From an uncultured Clostridia bacterium (lineage in GTDB: Bacteria > Bacillota > Clostridia > TANB77 > CAG-508), in contig CAKPIA010000007.1 in assembly GCA_934162205.1 (NCBI GenBank), positions 1 through 64,000 on the forward strand: a stretch of DNA of 64,000 nucleotides. The letters run 5' to 3'. Position 1 is the stretch's first letter. Every line of letters starts with the position of its first letter. Under the pieces are notes generated by a model. It saw only the letters and a list, made by a program, of their open reading frames with translations. It had not been told where the DNA came from and made no database searches. A program made the position numbers and the translations under genes. Positions 63,692 to 64,000 of the stretch are shown piece after piece.

Positions 63692-63886
63692 AAAAAAATT
63701 CCCCGCCTTAGCCGCAAGATGTCTTGAATTTTTAAGGACCTGTTCTGCAACAGGTGGGTGCCTACCTAAATACTCCTGGGCTTCTTACTATAAAATGTAA
63801 GCTTGCACGCCATATTTTAGAGATCGGCCCCTCTTAATAGGTGTTGGTTCTAAAAATTCTGTCTACACGTACTATGCAGGGGTTTT
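63692..63886 (-). ncRNA. ssrS: 6S RNA (Firmicute type)
   Basis: On the minus strand, about 195 bases start ACCCCTGC and end GGCGGGG followed by a T run, so the ends pair to form a long rod. Recognisable parts are AACACC in the 5' half, GAAGCCCA near the middle, and GGCACCCACCTGTTG followed by AACAGGT, which form a 3' hairpin. These match my recollection of clostridial 6S RNAs. The central bulge cannot be drawn with certainty by eye. 6S RNA binds sigma-A RNA polymerase. Confidence 0.7.
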
Positions 63887-64000
63887 ATTTACTTTTTATT
63901 TTGTACCTATATATTAGCACATATAAATTATAATTACAACTATTTTTTTCTTTAAATTTTTCTTTTTTTGTTTTCTTTTATTATTTTATCTATTTAATTC
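63887..64000. other. A/T-rich sequence at the window edge
   Basis: No ORF or RNA was found. The promoter of the 6S RNA should lie here, but no clear -10/-35 pair could be assigned. Confidence 0.4.

Noticed and set aside
63692..63886. tmRNA, RNase P or SRP RNA as identity of the RNA at the window end
   Set aside because: The tRNA-like domain of tmRNA and the conserved cores of RNase P and SRP RNA are missing, while the closing ends and the ACCCACCTGTTG hairpin fit 6S RNA.

Overview
This window looks like chromosome from a low-G+C, endospore-forming member of the Clostridia. By eye it is roughly a quarter to 30% G+C, and coding density is high. AAGGAGG-type ribosome binding sites, frequent TTG starts, a T-box leader, a Firmicute-type 6S RNA and the ctsR-mcsA-mcsB-clpC operon all point to Firmicutes. 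Three sporulation or germination genes indicate a spore-former: an H-type small acid-soluble spore protein, sleB and ylbJ. Placement below class level is not possible from sequence alone. No phage, insertion sequence or CRISPR array is visible.

Layout. 1-7 kb holds a tRNA-Gln, a degenerate DUF45 metallopeptidase-like gene, and the distal part of a long minus-strand operon. In transcription order that operon reads pgk, Nudix, guanylate-kinase-like, tpiA, gpmI, YezG-family immunity protein, NifU-like scaffold, GGGtGRT protein. 8-12 kb holds a prepilin-tagged leucine-rich-repeat protein, gap, and a tiny orphan transcription unit. 12-27 kb holds a GH15 glucoamylase-like enzyme, a beta-CASP MBL-fold protein, ftsK, rsmD, divIVA, sepF, an HlyD-like protein, miaA and mutL. 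27-39 kb holds tandem Cys-rich microproteins, deoD, greA, pgsA, an S41 protease, two coiled-coil M23 hydrolases with ftsX and ftsE, a split transketolase, and a TGS-linked nucleoside kinase. 39-49 kb holds sspH, a GC-rich element flanked by inverted repeats, glyS with its T-box, tRNA-Trp, a secreted M23 peptidase, efp, an M24 peptidase, prepilin peptidase, YqeG, a second prepilin-tagged protein, sleB and holA. 49-64 kb holds a glycogen debranching enzyme, a membrane-anchored YvcK, murB, a third prepilin-tagged protein, NfeD with an SPFH protein, a glucosaminidase-like protein, the CtsR operon, ylbJ and 6S RNA.

How the genes work together. Lower glycolysis is concentrated here: gap and pgk carry near-identical promoter cores, with tpiA and gpmI downstream of pgk. 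GH15 and the debranching enzyme fit use of stored alpha-glucan. FtsEX, M23 hydrolases, SepF, DivIVA and FtsK form a division and wall-remodelling set. CtsR, McsA, McsB and ClpC form the protein quality-control set, with a clear CtsR operator.

The least explained features are: the three prepilin-tagged proteins that share an unusual leader lacking Glu5 plus one prepilin peptidase; the Cys-rich microprotein pair; a nine-codon orphan ORF with its own promoter and terminator; a hairpin that should occlude the sleB ribosome binding site; and the GC-rich inverted-repeat element.
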